Assembly: GCA_012064415.1 (NCBI GenBank)
Contig: SSNU01000209.1
Location: 331,694-395,693, forward strand
DNA length: 64,000 nt
Direction: 5' to 3'
DNA from: Gyrodactylus bullatarudis
Lineage: Eukaryota > Platyhelminthes > Monogenea > Gyrodactylidea > Gyrodactylidae
The first letter of the stretch is position 1. Every line of letters begins with the position of its first letter. Of the stretch, positions 33,183 through 45,613 are shown piece by piece. A program made the translations under genes and the position numbers. The notes beneath the pieces are model-generated. The model was not told where the DNA came from and did no database searches. It saw only the letters and a program-made list of their open reading frames with translations.

Positions 33183-36100
33183 CTCCTGCTTTGTTCCATA
33201 TCTTAATTTTCATTCTTCAACTTTATTTTATACTTATTTTTCTACATACTTTGTTCATCATCATTACAATTAATTTACTTGATTTTATTCTTCTTTTAAC
33301 TTTCTTCACATTTTTTTATTTCAATCTATTCGATTAAAGCAACTCTATGTCGAGATTCTTACAAGTCGAAAGATCAATATTCTTTGCTAATTCATGCTTT
33401 CTTCACTCATTTGGGCTTTTTTAATATCTTAGTAGGGATTGATTCTAATGTGTATTTTTTCCTGGGTTTTAATGTAGTTCAGGATTAAATTTTGGTACTT
33501 TCTTTTTCATCCATATAATTTTCCATTAAGGTGGTAGTCATAGTGTCAAACTTTCATCTTTAGTAAAACTAGCTCTTGAAATTGTTACTTTTACTTTCAA
33601 GGAGTCGATGAAAATTAAAAGGCTTTAATAGAAATACAGAAGTTGATTCTCAAGACTCATTTTATTACACAATATTCAAAATGATCAAGCGAAAAATATT
33701 TTATTTTTTATCATGAAATCCTTAAATTTTCATTCCTGTTAATTTTAACAGAAACTCATTATTTGTTTTGTTACCAGTTTATAAATAGGGTTTTGACCAT
33801 ATGTTATATGCATCATTCGAATTCACATTAAGATCCTATGGTTATGGTGGTGAATAAAAGAAGGATATGCACGTATTTAAGGCCCTAAGAAAAGGATACT
33901 ATCAGAAGCCGTAAAAAATCTGATACTCTTCTCATTTTTTAAATTTAGTCTTTGATGCGTAATTTAAAAATATGTTAGGCCAAATGATAATATCCGAATA
34001 TGTCACTTATCTCAATCACCTTAACCCAGGAGTTATTGCTGAAATAGTTCAGAAAATTTTCATGTGAATTCAATTGCCAATAAATTTATTTTGTGAGTAT
34101 TTAATGCTTTTTAATAAAATTATAAATTGGTTGCACTTCTCCAGTTTTCAAAATTTTCAACTCAAAGTTTAAAAAAATTAAAAAATCGCGCCATCTCGAA
34201 TTTAAAAATTTCTCTAAAATTTTCCAAAAAAAACTTTTTTCCAAATTTTTTTTTCTCAATTCAGTAAAAGTATACATTTTGAATCAGTTACCAAAAAATC
34301 TTTCAAAATTTTTGATACCTTGATGAAAAAATGAGATTTATGTAAAAATCATGAATTCCCAAATTCATCGAGAATAGCTTTATTAAATAACAAGGTTTAT
34401 ATATGAAGATGTGTAATACATGTGAAGGATATTCATTGATTGTAATTTAACAGCTTGACCAATGAGATTCATTTATTGATATTCGTAGTAATTCATTCAT
34501 TGTAAAGTCCCCCTTACAATGAGCTTGACCAATCAGAATACTTTAAAGTTATTCCTTGTTCATTCATGGCATGGGTTTCCATCATTAAATTGTTCATCAT
34601 TGTTATCTTGATGATACTAAACTTTTCATCTCGAAAAAAAGGGTTCTGACATACACTTTAAAGTAGTATTGTTATTTCATTGTAAAATCAAAAACGCATA
34701 TTTATATGCGCATAAGGATTAATTTTTAGCGCATATTTCTTGAGGATCTACTAATTACACTCAAGTCACATTGACTATGTTAGCCTTTTCTGAGTAATGA
34801 CAGCTTTAAAATTTTAACGAACTAATAAGGATTCCTTGGCTGAAAATCCTTTCAAATTTATTTCACTACCACAAAGCTTGATAAGAAAAAACAGTTTCAA
34901 GAGTCAAAAACAGGGTGTGTGCTTTCTCAAGCACCAAAACTGGTGGAGAAGTGTATATTATATTATTTTCAATTTACATAACTACTTGGAAGGGATATAT
35001 ATTGATGATTTTAGGGTGTTAAGTTCAATTTCAGTTAAGCTATTTTTATCCTTAAAAACCAAATTAAAGCTAATTGAAGTTGGGAATTTATGATTTTTAC
35101 GAAAACCTGGATTTTCTCATCAAAAACTCGAAAATGCTAGAGATTATTTGGAATCCTACTCCTTTTGTCAACTCTTTGGATTCGTAGAAAAAATTCTGAA
35201 AAAAAAATTTTTTATGAAAAATATGGTCATTTTTAAAACTTGCTTCAACTGAAATTTTTATTGATTTCAAATTGAATGAGTGAAAGTTGATTTTCAGGAA
35301 CAATATAAGAAAAGAAAGCCTAATATGCTGATCATTTAAAATCAATGAATGACATATCGAAATCCTTCAAAAATGGTGATCTTTCGATAATTTGTCGGCG
35401 ACATTCGATTTTCTTATCTTATTGTGATCCTGAAAATCAAATTTTTATTACTATTTCACTTTGAAATCAATAAAAAATTTCAGTTCATAGTTCGAAAAAA
35501 TAGGATTTTGGCGCCCAATCAAAATTTGAAAAATTACCATATTTTCCATTTAATTAGGTTAGAGGAGAAGAGTTTAGTCGAAAAGCGGTAAGACGTTATT
35601 ATTTGACCTTGTTTCACAGAGTCTGAAATCTTCAATGAATACAAAATTTGATTGGAGCCTTAATCCAAAGTCTTTCAAGAAGTTCCAAGTACCTTCTTCA
35701 GGTGGATGAGATGCTTGTACTCTGAACTCTCTTCCAGAAACCTCGATTGAGTTTCATTGTTTTTTTGAGAAATATCTTCTAATGATTGAAATCGAGAAAA
35801 ATTGTTCTTCAGAGCTCAGAGCACCTGAAGAAGATACTTGACTATATCAGTACTGAAACATATGGAAGAGGTTAAGAGGGCCCATTTGAAGAAAAAATGA
35901 TACTTTCTCGTCTTCCTCTTCATTAACCATCCCATATACTAATATTTATTTTATTGCATTATAGGGAACTATGCATTTTTTTCAATTCATAAATCATTTA
36001 AGGATGATACACTTTATCTTTACCTTTCTCTATGTTGCACTATCTTAACTGAAATAGTGTCTCTTTTCTATTAAAGCATTATTATTATTTTAAGAATTAG

Positions 36101-36700
36101 GCAAGAATTTATATATATCATTTATATTCTTTTATAGCGTTACATGTATAAATATAACATTAGACCTATCTATTTTAGGCTTCATTATGCTAATAAAAAT
36201 AAATAAATCTATTTGGATGGAAAGAAAAAGGGACACCCATTTCATATTAAACATACACATACGTACAAAGCATTGTATTCGTGTATTGCACGCGTTTGCA
36301 ATGATTAAATCACTTGATTGTGATTATTAAACATTATCTTTATTCAGAACCCTGTACCCTCCTAGGCATCATTCCCCTTAATCTAATACAATAATAAATA
36401 TATGTTCAGTTCAGTTAATAGATTGAAAATGAAGTTCTTTCGAGTGCAAAAGTATTTGAGAAAATATTCAAGGGAATAAACCATGAAATGTAATAAATGT
36501 GTATAACGCCAAAGGTAAGTATGTCAAGTCAAATAGAATATACATTAGAAGGTTAACTGAAGCATAAAATAATACATTATATTTTAAACAGGAGATAATT
36601 ACCGATTGCTAAAAGAACACTTTTTAAGTATTTATATTTTTTATCAGCTATGATTTTTACAGGAATCTTGAATTTTTTCAACAAATATTTTTTGAAATCC
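33183..36700. other. gene-free stretch with decayed repeats
   Basis: Upstream of mucin-like gene 2. Stretches near 34140-34400 and 35090-35560 share wording with repeat family C (TTTTGGCGC..., GCGCCATCTCGAATTT, long A/T runs) and look like old fragments. No host exon is supported. Confidence 0.35.
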
Positions 36701-36739
36701 TTTTCTCCACTAATATGATATGAAGAAAAAAATTCTGAA

Positions 36740-37310
36740 AAATTAAAAAAAATAATTCCCAATGTCTATCTACTGAACGTGTTCAATATAGATTTCTACA
36801 CTCAATTTTTCCCCATTTAGACTCTTACAATGCACTCATCTCTGTCTCAGAGCTTCATCCTCTCTGGGTACACAGATTTGCTTTTCTCTGAAATTTTCTC
36901 TACTGTGGATAGCAATTATTCTCTTAGAAATGTAAAATATAAATCTAATTTTTTATTAACCCTTTCGGTGCCGAGACTATTTCACAAGTTTTATAAAAAC
37001 CAAAATTTAGCTATCAAGATACCAAGTTATTTGGCCAAAATTATTACTAATGCAAGTTCACATTGTGGGCTTCAATTTAAACTTTAACTGATCCAGAAAC
37101 CTATCAAACTGGTAAATGTTCAAAAAAATTGGAAAATGGACATATATGTCCATCGGCACCGAAAGGGTTAAATTCCTTCAATAAAATATTCTCAAAATAC
37201 AAATTATCTGATTGTGAGAACCTGAGTGATCTTAAATTAGTCATGTCTCACATCAGATCTAACCTGGATTATTCAAAGTCTCTGCTCTATTCTTATATCC
37301 ATTAATTAAA
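36740..37310 (+). pseudogene. LINE reverse-transcriptase C-terminal fragment interrupted by a MITE
   Basis: In one frame the sequence reads QCLSTERVQYRFLHSIF then a Tyr-Asn-Ala-Leu-Ile segment, like the C terminus of non-LTR retrotransposon polyproteins (the region equivalent to IEKVQRRF). Frameshifts are present. At 36956 a TTAA-type MITE is inserted. Ignoring it, the frame would continue from SNFLL directly into NSFNKIFSKYKLSDCEN and a stop near 37304. A related fragment is at 42951-43430. Confidence 0.5.
36956..37171 (+). mobile_element. piggyBac-type MITE, copy 2 (inside the LINE fragment)
   Basis: TTAA at 36956-36959 and 37168-37171 flank CCCTTTCGGTGCCGA inverted ends. The interior is nearly identical to copy 1 at 3867-4090, with about a dozen bases missing. 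Confidence 0.88.
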
Positions 37311-38796
37311 AACAGCTAGATGATTAATGATTTGCTCTCAGAAACTAGAGTTCCTGTTGAACCATTACTCTCATTTCATTGCCATTTATTCATTTTATAG
37401 TATTTGAAGAACCACAAGAACTATTCATGCTATTGTTCAAATTTACTTGCCTTTATTCTGTATAAAATTTTATATTTTAATTTCTGTGTAAAACTTTGCA
37501 AAGAATCAGATTCTTAATTTTGTTAGGCGAGAACATGTAAATTTTATCTCGCATGAAAAAATTTAAAAAAATGCATAGATGTTTTTAACATTGGTTTCGA
37601 GCTGGGTCACCGATGTCATGAGATTTACTTTCATCATTTTATCATAAAACTTTTGATAAATGAAAAGATTAATTGTATGGCCCTATTTTATTGATAAATC
37701 CGATTTCAATCAATTATTTCCCCTTGTTCATCGTTACATTTATCAAAATAAAGAGGAAAAAACAAATTTGACCAAAATTTATGTCATCTTCAGGTTTCTT
37801 TGATCTTTACTTTTCCACTCCCTATCAAAAGTTTTATGAAAGTTCTCCCTACTGGAATTGGATATGATTTACTTTTAAGAGGGATAATCTCTTTTGATGT
37901 ATGCTTCGTATCGTATCGACTTCCTCCCCCATCTCTCAAACATTTTCTTTCTTACTTATCATGTCAATAAATCTTATTCATTTCACTCAGTTCTAACTAC
38001 TACTACATGCATTTGAATATAAAAATGAGATGTGTCCTTCTTATGTTCTCTATTCTGAATTTACAAATACATTCGACTGTTATTATGAGTGTCAATATTA
38101 ATAGAATAACAATTTTGGGTAGTAAAATTCTAAAGAGTATTTTCCTCCTGATTAAAATAACAATGTTGATGTTAATTTTCATGTAAAAACTTTGCATTAA
38201 TCATTGATTGTCTTCAGGTTTTTGCAGAAATCTGTCTATTAATTTGTATCCATGTTGGAATCGATAGTCTCAAGAATTTCATTGATTTTCAAAAGAGTTT
38301 CTTTCTAATTACACAGACAGATGGGCATCAAAAAATCATGATACTTTTCTTTAGCATTATAACAAAATAAGAAACTGTGTTTTTTCGAAAGAGATCTTGC
38401 CTTTAAAGTGTGAACAGAAATAGAGTAGTTTAGTTTTTTGACCTGTAATTCTTCTTTATTGTGTACATCGCATATGGGTTTTTCTCTTATTAATACATTA
38501 TCAAGTCGATGAATGATATGCCTAATTATGATTAGACTAATGAATGAGAGAATTATATTCCCATTTGTCCTACGTGAGTTTTGGTCGGAATTCTCTACCC
38601 ACGTATTCAATAGACACTTTTCGTGTCTTTTATTAAATGCAGATTAAATAAAATCATTCAATGAATATCATTAATAGATTTCACCTGCCTTTATAATGAA
38701 TTTAAAAAAATCTTTTATTGTTATAGGCAATATATATTATCAGTCTTTAACGGGGGATTCAAATCTAAAAACAGGTTATATAAAAGAATAGATTCA
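37311..38796. other. 3' flank of the Lbx gene
   Basis: AT-rich. A minus-strand open stretch at 38305-38610 lacks an ATG and any recognised similarity, so it is not called. No repeats were recognised. Confidence 0.3.
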
Positions 38797-39806
38797 TCAT
38801 TCAGTAAGATTCTTTTGTAATCGTAAAAATTGCAGACTCCAATCAAGAACCTCTTTCTGGCTCAAAAAGTTATTCGATAAATTCATCGCCTTATCAAGCA
38901 TCGACTGGTTAAGGTACTGCGGTGATGTTGTCATATTAAGATTTGAATTTGAAGGTGGTGATTCAGATTGTCGACTGTCACAATCTGAATGATTAAGATC
39001 ATCCTCCTCTTCGGATAGGCCAAGGATTTCTTGATCATCCTTTTCTGACTTAGACTTGACACCATGGCTGGTAGCAAACCCTAGTTGAGAAGTAAGAGAT
39101 TCCAGGTTCATGTTAAACCCAGCTGATTGAATCAAACCATTCCGATCAATGTTATCACAGTCGATTTCCTCGGATTCTCTCTTCATTTTAGCACGACGGT
39201 TTTGGAACCAGGTGATAACCTGAGTGTTAGATAAATTCAACTTTTTCGCTATCCGATCACGATCTACTGGGGTTAGATACTTTTGTCTGGTAAAGTTATT
39301 CTCCAACTCTGCAATTTGACTATTTGAGAAGGTGGTCCGGGTCTTTCGCCTCTTCCTAAGATTTCCATGCTTTGAGAAAATATCGGACTTGTTATTATGA
39401 CCCGGTAGGTTGTTTTCTATGGAGGAAAATTTATTGATTAACTTTGAAAAGAAATTTTTATCAAATCTTTTTACAAACCTGATGCATTTTTCTGACTATG
39501 TGAGATAATTTTCTTGTCCATCTTGCTCAGAGATTCATTCGCCATTTGTATGAGAGAATCAAGGGCGTTGTTGTCATTTGTTTTCTTTCCAAGGTCATTA
39601 CCGTCAATTACAGGGCAAGTTTGATGGGTTATTTTCTCCTGAAACAGTTTCAGTATTATTTCTCCCAAATTTTGCTGATCCAAACTAGTGGGCAGTGGCA
39701 TTTTATTTGGATTAGCTAAAATATCTTGCCATATTATGTTCATCATCTTTCCATTTTCAAGATTTTCTTCCCCTTCTTCAAGGATATCATCAATTCGAAA
39801 GCTCAT
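38797..39806 (-). CDS. LBX: Lbx/ladybird-type homeobox transcription factor
   Basis: Exons 39806-39479 and 39416-38797 with a 62-bp intron give 315 aa. The homeodomain (about residues 131-190) reads RKRRKTRTTFS at its start and QKYLTPVDRDRIAKKL then QVITWFQNRRAKMKRESEE at its end. The QKYL(S/T)P-DRD-IA and QVITWFQNRRAK combination is typical of Lbx/ladybird proteins. The N terminus has SFRIDDIL, equivalent to the conserved (P)FSIEDIL repressor-like motif of Lbx. After the homeodomain comes an acidic stretch (LGLSEEEDD). The factor acts in the nucleus; Lbx genes specify muscle and neural subtypes in other bilaterians. The intron lies just upstream of the homeodomain. Confidence 0.92.
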
Positions 39807-41847
39807 AATAATTAATTTGTGTTTTTAATAGTTGGAAAACTTTTTATATATACACGTGAAAGGTATACGTGTCTTTTTCTATTCTTCTAAAAAAAGGGGG
39901 ATGAATAAATGCGTGCTAATAGATTGTAAATTGTATCTGAATAGATAATTCTGATTGGTTGATGATTGTGCAGTTAGAGAGAGCCTATACCTGGTTAAAT
40001 TTCCTTATTTATCTTTCATTTCTATCCTTAATTTAAAAAGTAAGAGAAGAAGACACCCCAATAATAATAACATTATGATATATGTGTATGTTCAGAATTT
40101 GGAAGGTTTTCTAGGGGGAGGGACTAGTTATGTGTACAAGAATAGGCAAAACATGTATACCAATGCATACATCTTGTTAGTACAAGTTTAGGGTATATTG
40201 TCAAAATTCTAACATTTTTTATACCATATGTTGAATTTTCAACCTTTTTTGTGTGTGTATTCTATAACGAGAATCTGGTTAAGAGAGGAAGTATAATTGA
40301 ACGCAAAATCTTCTTCTTTTTTAGGAATTATGACTTCTTTTAGCGTATATTTCACCCGGTATGTTGTTGTCTACCCATTTTATATAATTTTTACACGTAT
40401 ATTTTCAAATCCACTTGTATCATAGTTGAAATTGAAGAAAAAGATTTAGACATCAGTAGTGTTACTTTAAAAATGATAAGAAATAAATATTGTAATTAAA
40501 TGAAAATAATAGTTTACAACTTTGAAAGAAATACATGAAAAATTAAGAATCCAGAGTAAATGCAAGCTGAAAAAAACACACTCTCCAATAAATAAATAGC
40601 AGCATTGGAGAGAAAGCTCACATATCCCAAGATAGTTGAAGAATCTTCTTGAAGATAATAAGAATAAATTTTCTCAACAACCAGATTAGGTTTTTATTGA
40701 TTGATAAGGAATTTTTTCTATGCTCTCATATCCAGAGTTTTTGTACAAAACAGAAATATTCGAAATAGAAGTTACATGTTTTATCTTCTCTAGATGTCCT
40801 TATACAGATGATCATTCGTTCTTGTAGAAAATTTTCTAATTTTTCTTCCTATTTAAGAAGCACAACAAACTGGAATTTTAAATAAATTAAGTCTTCAGGT
40901 TCGAGTAAATTTGCCTCACGATATTCTGCATTAACGATAGAACCTTTTTTGCAAAATTTTTAACACATCCACAATGTGAACTCCACATAATTTTTATAAA
41001 GAAATAACAAGAGTATAAGCCAACAGAAACAATTGTCCTAACTACAGTAGTTTTATTTTTCATTTTCTTATTCGCTATTATAATCACAAATTTATGTTTC
41101 TGGAAATTCAGACGTTTACCAGTTTTACATTTTTATAAAGTATTCTAGCATAGTTGTGGTATTTTTTTCAAATCAAGTCAATAGAATTTGATATAAATGT
41201 AGCATATGAAAGAAATTTTCTTTAAATGATCCTAGCTAATTAATTATGATTGTATTTTCAATACCATACAATACCAACTGTCTTGATATAATAGCATTTT
41301 TATCATGATATAAATTCTGTTTACAATGATTGGTTACTTTGTTCTATTTATAGGTGTGAAAAACAGTTGTCACTAATTAATAATTTTGATCTAGCCTTTG
41401 TAAAAAGTCTTATCATGTCTAAAACTGATTTATTGAATTCCTCTGAATTTAATTACTAATCATGTAGATAAATTTCTCCTTAAATTAAGGGATATTTTAA
41501 ATGTTCTGATCGCTTTTTTCAAATAAAGAGGGGAATCTAGTTTAGGTGATTTATTGAGATCAAGTTTAAGACTGTGAATGCATTAAAAGCTATTGAAATT
41601 TCCTTAATTGCATTGAGATTCCAGTAAAAATCGTTCATTTTCTCAAAAGCTTTTAATTTAATTTTATGTATATCAGTATAGAAGTAGAACATGAATAGTT
41701 CAACTTGGAAACGGGTTTCCTCCGAGAATCTTATTTTATTGGTTTTAATTTAAAAAGTCTATTCTCAAAAAATAAATTCAAATTTTTTAATACCCATTAG
41801 AAAAACGCAATTTTTTAACGTACATATACGACGTATATTATACGTAT
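39807..41847. other. upstream flank of Lbx
   Basis: Contains the Lbx promoter, presumably near 39810-39860, where TATATATAC occurs just upstream of the start codon. No other gene is seen. An open stretch at 39955-40191 has no similarity I recognise and no ATG context supporting it. Confidence 0.35.
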
Positions 41848-42840
41848 ATGTTACCGTTAATCTTGTTACTCTTGATAGTCTTAATACTACCTGATAGTCT
41901 TAAGACTAACGGAATGGTTAGTTAAACTTGTTACTCGGTAACAAGATTAACTGGAATCTTTGATAGTCTTAAGACTAACGGATTGATTTTTTAAACTTGT
42001 TACCAGGTTTCAAGAATAACCCTTTCGGTGCCGATGGAAATAACTCTACTAGTTTGATAGGTTTCTGGATCAATTAAAGTTTAAATTGAAGCCCACAATG
42101 TGAACTTGCATAAGTAATATTTTTAGCCAAATAACATGATATCTTCATAGCTAAATTTTGGTTTTTATAAAAATTGTGAAATAGTCTCGGCACCGAAAGG
42201 GTTAACTAATTATTTAGTAATATAATATAGCTTGTTGAATTTGATACTCGGTAATAAGTTTGGTTGATTGAATCAAATTTTTCGAAAATAATATCAAAGA
42301 TTAAGAAAACAATCCAACATTGTAAGGTCCCTAAATGGAACTTTTTATATAATTTTAGCTGAATAGTTCATTAAAGTTGTTACCAGGTTTCAAGAATAAT
42401 AAGTTTGAGATCGAAATATGAATTTCAGCATATTATCAGAAAAGTTCCAAATGGCTTTAAATGATAAAAAAGTAGTCCTTCAAATATTCCTCATTTAAAG
42501 AATAGACGTGAATCAACAAATAAAAATACATGATGCGAAAAAAATTATATTAAGATCACTAACTAGTTATTCCTGAAACTCGGTAACAAATTTGACGAAA
42601 TATTGAGTCAAAATCCTTACGTAAAATTAATACTGTTGGCTGAATTTCAACACTTGATACGGCTTATTCTCTGGAATCCATGAGTTTTGCAGTACAATGT
42701 ATAAGAAGTCTCAATTTCAGACCCTACACAATTGGATTGTTTGATAAAAAATCTTCATAGCCTTAACAAAGCCTTATTTAATTCAAACCTATTTCAGTCA
42801 GCCAATCTTATTACCAAGTATCAAATTCAACAAGCTATAT
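41848..42840. repeat. repeat family A, compound copy
   Basis: Begins ATGTTACCGTTAATCTTGTTACTCTTGATAG. The module AAGACTAACGGA...AAACTTGTTACC repeats three times within 130 bp. A piggyBac-type MITE is inserted at about 42017-42205. From 42390 on it matches the family A interior (TTTGAGATCGAAATATGAATTTC through AACAAAGCCTTATTTAATTC). Confidence 0.75.
42017..42205 (-). mobile_element. piggyBac-type MITE, copy 3 (nested in family A)
   Basis: Reverse orientation relative to the other two copies. Ends are CCCTTTCGGTGCCGA and TCGGCACCGAAAGGGTTAA. The right TTAA is intact, while the left reads ATAA, so one target base has mutated. It splits a family A element, so this insertion is the younger of the two. 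Confidence 0.8.
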
Positions 42841-42950
42841 TAAATTGCTAAATTGTTAGTCAATACTTATTTTGAAGAGAATCAAATAGCAAGGAATATC
42901 TTCTATTGAACTATATGTTTTAAATTTTGTTTTGATATGCTAAATAAGAG

Positions 42951-43430
42951 TTGAAAACATCAAATTTGAATTTGCGCCAGTTTTTTTCAATGAATTTCTC
43001 TGCTAAATCACTATTTTTGAATAAACCATCAATTAAAATTAAAATGAATACTGAAACTATTTGTGATATTTGTCGAAAAATTGGATTTTCTCATCTTTAT
43101 TGTCTCCTTAACTTCAGTCCTAGCTTTCAGTATATCGTTTAGTTTAAAATTAAATTCACTGGATAATCTGCCTAGAATTAATACTATTATTTATACCATT
43201 GAGAAATTCTCTAAATCCAGTGATGTAAGACTAAAAGCTTACAAATTACTGGTTTTTCTACTGTTTGACTATATTTTTTCTCTTTTATCTAATGACTCTC
43301 AGTGCCTATCTATTGAACGTGTTTAATATAATAGGTTTTTACACTCTCTATTTCCTCATATAGACTCGTATAATGCACTAATCTCGGTCTCAGATCTTAA
43401 TTTCAGTAAAAGATTTATGTCTAAAAAAAA
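42951..43430 (+). pseudogene. LINE reverse-transcriptase C-terminal fragment
   Basis: Broken frames read IYTIEKFSKSSDVRLKAYK, then a hydrophobic segment and QCLSIERV, followed after a one-base shift by NRFLHSLFPHIDSYNALIS. This matches the 36.7-kb fragment and the general layout of LINE C termini. Several frameshifts. Confidence 0.5.
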
Positions 43431-45000
43431 ACTTTAATTTTATTGTTTCCAATCGGATATTGTTCGAAGAATACTAAATGCCAATCCCTAATACCAAAAA
43501 AATAAAGCTGAATTCATTAGAAAAATATAACAATGCGTAGAAAGGGGATTTTACTTTGATTTGAAAACGTATTTTTCTCAAAAAGCCTTACGGACAATTC
43601 AAAAATTGCATTTGAGTAAATATAATTTTTTTAAAGAAATCTTGCTGCGGAATTGAATCGAAATTTTGAAAGAATCTTGCTTGGGTAGTACAAATCAAAT
43701 GAACTGATAACAAAAGTTAATTAATTTGAGCAATAATTATTTCTTGACAAGTTAAATAAAGTAATCGAACTCTATTTCTTCATACCAACCGAATGAGAGA
43801 TCAGATTTTTATATTTGCACATATTTAATTAACTGAGATTTTTTAGAGTCGACTAACCCATAAGTTTAGTTTCACCTTTTTCATTCGTTAAATTGCTTCC
43901 AGTGCAAAATGAAAAAATAGAAAAACAATAAAGACAAAGATTTTTAGTGTTTTTAATATATTACCACAGGTTGAAATCTAAAAATATTCAAACATGAATA
44001 TATGAATTAACCTTTCTATTTTTAGGTTATAGCGTGTTCTTATTCCCTATTTCAAATCATGGCATTTAAATTTAAATCAAAATAAAACAATTTGTACCTG
44101 TTAAAAAAATCAAAATTGTCTCACCTTTGAAATCAAATGTAATTGATAATTCAGTGGAATAAGGTCAATGTAAGCTTAGATGGAATTATGTGAACAAAAA
44201 GCCCTATAGCAATGCAGTATTGTAAATAAAACATGAGAACGAATCTGGTTCACAAAAAACATTAACATGTACAATATATTTCTTGTTTGATAAAGATATT
44301 AATGTAACTAATATCTTAATTAAAAATACATATCAGGCAGATTCATTATCCACTGGGACTGGGACTTTTATATTTAAAATGTTATTCTTCCATGAGACAA
44401 CTGTGCTCTGCGAAAATAACACGCATCTCCACAAAAAAAAACATTTCAAACACATTTTTAACACTGGGTTAACTTTTTAAACATCAATGCCCTACTAGAC
44501 CTTGAGATATGGAACATCTTGTCTGGCATAAATGTGTGAAAAATATTCATTCTACTTGGCTTGCGTCCATCAGAGAGAAAATGTTCCAACTTTGTATAGC
44601 TATTAGTACGGGGGATATATTGTCATTAATTTAAGATGGATTTGTTCATGGAATTAGGTCCAGGGGCTATTTTTTCTCTGCATTATAGGTACATGAGAGA
44701 CAGAGAGATGTTTTATTTTCTTACACAGCCTGTATAAAGTAGTATATTTTGGAAAATGACATCTCTCAACTTATTATTGGACAATTATACTGTTTATAGT
44801 TAATAGTATTAAGGGGGTAGAGGAATCTACATTTTTATGATCAGTCAGGATGATATCTGACAAAATTTTCGAAAAACTAATTACATTAAATTTAGTACTT
44901 TCCATCGATAGACTCTTACAGTATCGCTGGTTTAGACCCTGGCTAGAAATCTTTTAAAAATTTATTATTAGGTTGTTTCAAAAGTATTAAAAAATCTTTT
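43431..45000. other. AT-rich, no gene recognised
   Basis: Nothing with coding character, and no repeats beyond simple A/T runs. Confidence 0.25.
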
Positions 45001-45613
45001 AACATAAAGCTAGTTGACATGAAGATGAGAATTTATTTTTTTTACAAAAAACTCAATATTTTTCTTCGGAAAGTCAAGAAAAAAATTATTTTTCGAATTT
45101 CTTAATAAAATAAGCCAATAAAATAGGGAAATTAAAAAAAAATTTCCGAAAAAATTCAATCTGACCAAAATTAGGCCGTTTTTTGAATTTTTAAAATGCA
45201 CCGAATTTTCATTTTTTCAACTTTTGAGCTCAAAATTTTTATCGATTTCAAAGATTTGAAGCAATGCAGATATTCGAGATTAGTATTAGACGAAGAATTC
45301 GAATTTGGCTGCAAAAATTCACAGAAACCCGTTTTTAATGTGAGAAATCGAAAATTTTTGATTTATTGATTATCACGAAGGAGGATAATCAAAAATTTAA
45401 AGTTAAACTTTTTCTTTAAAACAGTAGAATTCTCTCCACCTCCACGGCCCAATTCAAATTCTTTATCTAAATTCTAATATCTTTCTTAAATTTCCCCAAC
45501 TTATTTTATCAAGGAATTTAAAAATAATTTTTTCTTGACTTTCAGAAGGAAAATATTGAGTTTTTTTGTAAAAAAAAGTAAATTCTTATCTTCAAGTCAA
45601 CTAGCTTTATGTT
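45001..45613. repeat. repeat family C, full copy
   Basis: A 613-bp element with inverted ends AACATAAAGCTAGTTGACAT and the reverse complement at 45581-45613 (terminal ~33 bp with few mismatches). No coding. Other copies or fragments are at 17464-17882, 49093-49300, 53577-54330 and 54415-55520. Confidence 0.8.

Noticed and set aside
31294..33273. Plus-strand open frames of 100-341 codons rich in Ala, Val and Gly across the mucin-like gene 2 array
   Set aside because: They are the complement of the repeat array, lack independent start context or conserved domains, and end at the array edges.
38305..38610. 101-codon minus-strand frame downstream of Lbx
   Set aside because: Starts only at TTG, has no similarity I recognise and no supporting splice sites.
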